DNA from: Diphasiastrum complanatum
Taxonomy: Eukaryota; Streptophyta; Lycopodiopsida; Lycopodiales; Lycopodiaceae
Assembly (NCBI GenBank): GCA_029204225.1
Contig: CM055108.1
Coordinates: 24,573,670 to 24,637,669, forward strand
Direction of reading: 5' to 3'
Length of the DNA stretch: 64,000 bases
Part shown: positions 59,734-64,000 of the stretch, piece by piece
Layout: each line of letters begins with the position of its first letter
Position numbering within the stretch: the first letter of the stretch is position 1
Made by a program: the position numbers and the translations under genes
The notes under the pieces: model-generated
The model's input: the letters and a program-made list of their open reading frames with translations, nothing else
Told to the model about the DNA's origin: nothing
Database searches by the model: none

Positions 59734-61130
59734 GACTGGTCAGATCACTCACTTGTATACTCTTCCGAGTATACGATCTGCTAGCTTTGCATCCAGATGC
59801 TCTTTCTATAGCTTTTACACATTGATTATAAACAACAGATTATAGATTAGGCAAAATTTTGCAAAATGAGAATCATTCTTTCAAACAACAGTCATATAGT
59901 TCACTTGCTTAGACTGAATTCAGCTCATAGCATCATGTACTGTGATTTCTTTTCACTGAACGAATATATTCTCATTCTTTGAGCCAACCATGGTAATGAA
60001 AATGGACTCAATTAAAAAGTAGAGATGAAAGGCTATTGCATTTAATGGGAGGAGACAAGTGATTGACTGGAAAATTCTTTCCTCTCCTTTCCTCTCCATG
60101 CTCCTTTTTCTTTTTCCATTGCTTGTAAAGTTGACTCGTTATAGAGACTCTCAAGATAGAGACTCTCGAGCCGACAAGATTACAATCAATCTTGGATAAA
60201 TGTTGGAGTCGCATGAAACTAACTAACTCAAAGGGTTAACACTATAACAGACAAACAAGGTGAAAGAAAAAGTAGCATGTTTCAAGGGAACGTGTATCGA
60301 AGCAACATTGAAATTTGATGTCCCATGCTTGCCCTTGGTGCTTAATTTCCATGACGTCTTTCATGATGTTCATGTCCCTTGCATCATCTGACATCTTTAC
60401 ATAGAACTTGCCCTTGACTTTCATCTAAGAAAAGGATAGGACTTTCATACGAATTCTGTTTTAAAATTTCTAATGTTAAATTCCAAGTGAAAAATATATA
60501 AAATTGTAGTTATTGACATTTCTCATATCAAATTTTAAGTAAAGCAGTTACTTAACAAAATCCAAGCTTCACCCTAGAATCTAGATGGGTCCCACAAGTT
60601 CTTTCAACTTCCATGGAGTTCAGACCACAACAAAAATATGAAGCCTCAAATTTTAAACTTTGAAAGTTGAAAAGTTGGAGTTATATTGTAACATTTATGG
60701 AAGATGGATTATTTTGAAATGGACATTCAATAAAGTTGAAAGTTGGAAGTTGGCAACTTGGCCCATTGCTCAAACTTCAAACTTTGGCCCATGCTTACGT
60801 GAGAAGGCAAGATGTGACTTAAGCCTAAAGTTTGAATAGATAGCAAGGACTCTTATTAATGCATTGATGTCTGTAAGGAAATGTATTAGGACGAGTTACA
60901 CAAGTACTTCTGGAGAGGAAACTCGCCTTTCTACCTTTGTAATATTAATGAACCAACTCGTTTTTGGAGTCAACTTTTTGTACATTCAAAATCCTTGAAT
61001 ATCATATACAAGTGATAATGGCTTGTATCGACTAACCATTGCTTGAGGTCCTTTTAGCTTTGGTTAGTTTGTTAACTAGGCTTGATTAAAGTCCAACAAG
61101 ACTACAAGGGAAACATGTTGCCTACTTGTG
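59734..61130. other. 3' flank of the receptor kinase and intergenic stretch
   Basis: The first few hundred bases are presumably 3' UTR; no canonical AATAAA was pinned down. After that, no gene is visible. A patch rich in GTTGAAAGTTGGAAGTT-like words lies at 60660-60780. Confidence 0.45.
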
Positions 61131-61132
61131 AA

Positions 61133-61500
61133 CTAGATAGGTTGTCTAATAAAAGTAATCTTCTTAGTCATTGGATTATAAATCCTATAAACTTTAAGAT
61201 TTAAAGAGCCAACAAAGATAGACTCAAAACTAGTAGTATCTAGCTTCTTACGAAGTTCTGTTGGAATATGCGCGAAAGCAATACAATAGAAAGTTTGAAG
61301 ATGCCTTACTGAAGGTTTTGAACATGTCCACACATCTTCGGGTGTTTTGTTGAATAAGACTTTGGTTGTTAAGTTGATTTTGAAGACATGCATCTATTGA
61401 TATGGCTTCTGCCCAAAAAGTCTTTGATAATCCTCCATGTAGAATCATACTTTTTACACTTTTGACAAGTGTATGATTTTTACATTCAGCCAGTCTCTCC
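61133..61500 (-). pseudogene. Ty1/copia integrase fragment C7
   Basis: The minus-strand frames give ERLAECKNHTLVKSVKSMI and LSKTFWAEAISI. In the next frame follow VWTCSKPSVRHLQTF, FAHIPTELRKKLD and YRIYNPMTKK. This is the second half of a copia integrase with its C-terminal domain, resembling C2 most (AEAIST, PSDLRKKLD). It is truncated on both sides. Confidence 0.82.
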
Positions 61501-61699
61501 TTGGAAACCAAGAGGCATTCTACTATGGAGAATAGCTGGTGGTATACTACATAAGCATTCCATGAGCTTTGATGAGCTAGTAGTATTTGGAGCTGCACAC
61601 TATTTATGTTGTGGGGTTGAATGTAGTAATTTGGAGGCATTGGGGATGAGAATATTGCATGGCAAGGTCCCTCTAGGCACAATGCTTAAGACATGAAGT

Positions 61700-62458
61700 C
61701 ATTCGCCTACAAGGTCAATATATTCTTTAGGTGCATTGCTTAAGTAGGACATTACTTAAGTGGCACTCTTTAGGAGGCCTTGTGGGAGATGGATAGAAAA
61801 TTAGTGTAACTTAGATGTCATAGTAATAGCCAGACACTACGTGGATTATATGCGGCTACCCGCTTGAAAAGCAACTTTCTTGTGCCAAAGAGGACATGGG
61901 AGATTTTGATGGAGTAAGTGGAGTATGCTTGCTATATAATGTTTTTCTCTTCTGTCTCTCTTTGTGTAAGAGTGCATTTGAACTCATACCATGAGTAGAG
62001 AATAAGATATTAGAAGACTATAATCTTGTTTCATAAGTTGCCAGCCATTTTGGAGGACTTCTAAGAATTTTGTGCCCTTCAATATCATATTTTGAACTTG
62101 GTGAAATGTAACTGGGACTCGTTTGTAGCAGTTGTAAGGAGCGATATTGGACACGTGGTGTCACTCGGTTGGCTAATAACAGCCCGATTTTGAGCCATAG
62201 CAAGGGCTTTTGGACCGTATTTAATCTTCACCGTAGTTATGCAACTACTGCGTATGGTATTTGCCATCCAAGTGTGGGCTACTTGGTGTAGCCACCCTCA
62301 CCACTCCAACAGCTAGGGAGCGCTAAAGCAGTAGCCCGCCTCTAGATGGCCAATACGAGTACATATACGTGTCACTAATAAGTGGCATAAAGGTCAAAGC
62401 TTGTGAGCCTTTAAAGCAAATGAAAGACGCGCAAGTGAAATCGAGAAAAGCAAAATAA

Positions 62459-62460
<2 letters not shown>
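61700..62460 (+). promoter_or_regulatory. upstream region of the BAP31-like gene
   Basis: No gene recognised. A G-box CACGTG lies at 62152-62157, about 380 bp upstream of the start codon, within ACACGTGGTGTC. No other element is firm. Confidence 0.4.

Positions 62461-62461
<1 letters not shown>

Positions 62462-62495
<34 letters not shown>
62462..62495 (+). repeat. (GA)17 in the presumed 5' UTR or core promoter
   Basis: The GA tract ends about 40 bp before the ATG at 62537. GA-rich tracts at this position are common in plant core promoters and leaders. Confidence 0.85.
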
Positions 62496-62498
<3 letters not shown>

Positions 62499-62536
62499 GG
62501 GCTAGCGCATTGCTTTGGCTTGGCGAGTGCTGGGCT

Positions 62537-62938
62537 ATGGCGTTGGAATGGGGCGCGATAGCCGTGGTGGTGGCAGCAGAAGCACTGCTTCTGATCTTCG
62601 TGACATTTCCTGGATCTCATCGTTTGCGCAAGGGAATCATATCTGTGTCCAAGAGCGCTCTCCAGCCGCTAATGTCGCTTGTGCCGTTTGCCCTCTTCCT
62701 GCTTCTGGACATATACTGGAAGTACGAGCACCATCTCAAGTGCGAGGGCTCTCTCTGTAGCGCTCTTGAGCGTGAGCACTATGAAAAGTCGATGATAAAA
62801 TCGCAGCGCAACCTGTTACTGGTTCTTTCTTCACTGTTGCTCTACTGGCTTCTCTACCGCGTCACGCACATGCTCATCCGCGTTGATTACCTTTACCAGC
62901 AAGTAAAGAAGTTGAAAGATTCGAAGGATTCCGATTGA
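62537..62938 (+). CDS. BAP29/BAP31-domain ER membrane protein
   Basis: 133 aa in one exon. The protein has three hydrophobic segments (about 4-24, 42-60 and 92-112) and the family hallmarks LQP....PFA.F.LLDIYWKYEH (residues 42-65), a Cys pair C69/C74 in KCEGSLC, and EREHYEKSMIKSQRN (78-92). It closely matches the short plant B-cell-receptor-associated-31-like proteins, which keep the membrane domain but lack the long cytosolic coiled coil of animal BAP31. Animal relatives act in ER export and quality control of membrane proteins; the plant role is inferred to be similar. I start at the ATG giving MALEWGAI, because plant relatives begin MALQW and the nine upstream codons begin at a TTG. The C-terminus KKLKDSKDSD has no exact KKXX signal. 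It stands alone, with no linked partner genes. Confidence 0.94.
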   Translation: MALEWGAIAVVVAAEALLLIFVTFPGSHRLRKGIISVSKSALQPLMSLVPFALFLLLDIYWKYEHHLKCEGSLCSALEREHYEKSMIKSQRNLLLVLSSLLLYWLLYRVTHMLIRVDYLYQQVKKLKDSKDSD

Positions 62939-64000
62939 AATTACACAATTAGTCATATCATGGCGTACACTGTTGCATACAGTTTGGTGGAGTGACTGTC
63001 GTCTTTGGAGGTAGATCTGAACTTAAACTTTACATATCAAGCGCGCTCATGAAGGGATCTTCGCAAGGGATTATTTCTATTACTCTTCTATTTTCATCCT
63101 TGCTGGGTTTACGCTTTTCGTGTTTTCTTTCTGATGGCAGACTACGAGATCTTTGTAAGTTGAGATTTGTGACTTGTATATCTGATTATACAGAAGGTTC
63201 TTGATGTGCAATTTTTTGTCTCAATTTGTCACATTGCACATTCAATACCGAGTGCAAGTCATAGGTTCCATTACACGTAGATAGTCAAATTTATGTCGAC
63301 GTACGTAGGTTAAGTCTAGAAAGCACATACATTTTAAACACTAGTTAGCTGAGTGAGTGTTCTTATAACGTGTCATGTAAATTGGAATCTGGTTAGTGGC
63401 TATTGAGAATAATGTGCCTCATCTTCTTGGTATGAACTTAAGTTAAAGGACTATCATATGCTAAACTAGGGTGCTCTTGGCATATATGTACTTAAAGTGG
63501 ATCTTGACCCGCGATGGGATGTTCTGAAATTATATATGTTTGGAATAGATGAAAGACATGTTTTTTGGATCAACACTTTTGCTTAGCATACTTTGTTTGG
63601 TCGTACTTGAGATTGATTGAATCCTTACTTTTTTGCTTCTAAATGTTTCGATCAATTTTCTTTGCCTTACATGTTTCAAATTATGGACCCATGATTGTAC
63701 TAACTAATTAGTACAACGTTGTAAAGGAGTGCTTTTGAGTGCCATAGGGATGATTGAGAACATGCAAAAACAAGTTTCATTTGGAAGACGAAGCATCGCA
63801 AGGCAAAGCCATAGCCAATCCCAAATAGCTTCTATTACATGTGAGATCATGTAGGTCATCCATAATAGTTTTGGTTGTCACTAGATTATAGTCATTATTG
63901 ATAGAACATCCATTACAACTTATGAGCATGTTTGATTCCACAACTAGTCTCGACTGGCTTTAATCACTTATGAGGATCACATAGGCCATCAACACTCTTT
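62939..64000. other. 3' flank of the BAP31-like gene, no further gene
   Basis: The first part is probably 3' UTR. The rest shows no open frame or repeat that I can identify. Confidence 0.45.

Overview
The window is nuclear DNA of a land plant. It has nuclear-type protein genes with plant orthologues, one 6.1-kb intron, several plant Ty1/copia and Ty3/gypsy retrotransposon families, a CACTA transposon, a LINE fragment and unusually many long perfect GA/TC microsatellites. The gene-poor, TE-rich layout would suit a large genome such as a fern or another non-seed plant. That is an impression, and the clade cannot be fixed from sequence alone.

Only three protein genes look functional. (1) 15514-17157 (-): a single-exon-CDS type II membrane protein of 547 aa with an O-fucosyltransferase-like fold. 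(2) 50181-59733 (+): a two-exon leucine-rich-repeat receptor kinase of 1140 aa, very close in its kinase domain to Arabidopsis MUSTACHES/MUSTACHES-LIKE, with an altered DFG motif. (3) 62537-62938 (+): a 133-aa ER membrane protein with the BAP29/BAP31 N-terminal domain. They are unrelated and separately transcribed; no operon-like logic applies.

Layout. 0-2.47 kb: 5' half of a minus-strand copia element with a GA tract in its LTR. 2.47-9.35 kb: a plus-strand copia element, then an internally deleted gypsy element, with a 414-bp micro-inversion across both LTRs. 9.4-15.3 kb: gene-free, with TC tracts and a dispersed repeat. 15.5-18.6 kb: gene 1 and an upstream 49-bp minisatellite. 19.1-21.3 kb: minus-strand copia and gypsy fragments. 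23.1-26.0 kb: a copia reverse transcriptase split by a 2319-bp CACTA element with a perfect 3-bp target duplication. 26.1-29.7 kb: copia gag, a gypsy LTR and a foldback element. 30-31.3 kb: LINE end and a SINE candidate. 34.7-36 kb: gypsy LTR and copia RT/RNase H. 37.5-39.5 kb: an AT-rich tandem array and an LTR-like repeat. 41.8-47.9 kb: more LTRs, a gypsy integrase remnant and microsatellites. 50.2-59.7 kb: the receptor kinase with a copia element antisense in its intron. 61.1-61.5 kb: integrase remnant. 62.5 kb: the BAP31-like gene.

I found no convincing undescribed multi-gene system. The strongest leads are the reconstructable micro-inversion, the non-canonical kinase motifs of the receptor, and the palindrome-rich non-autonomous DNA elements.
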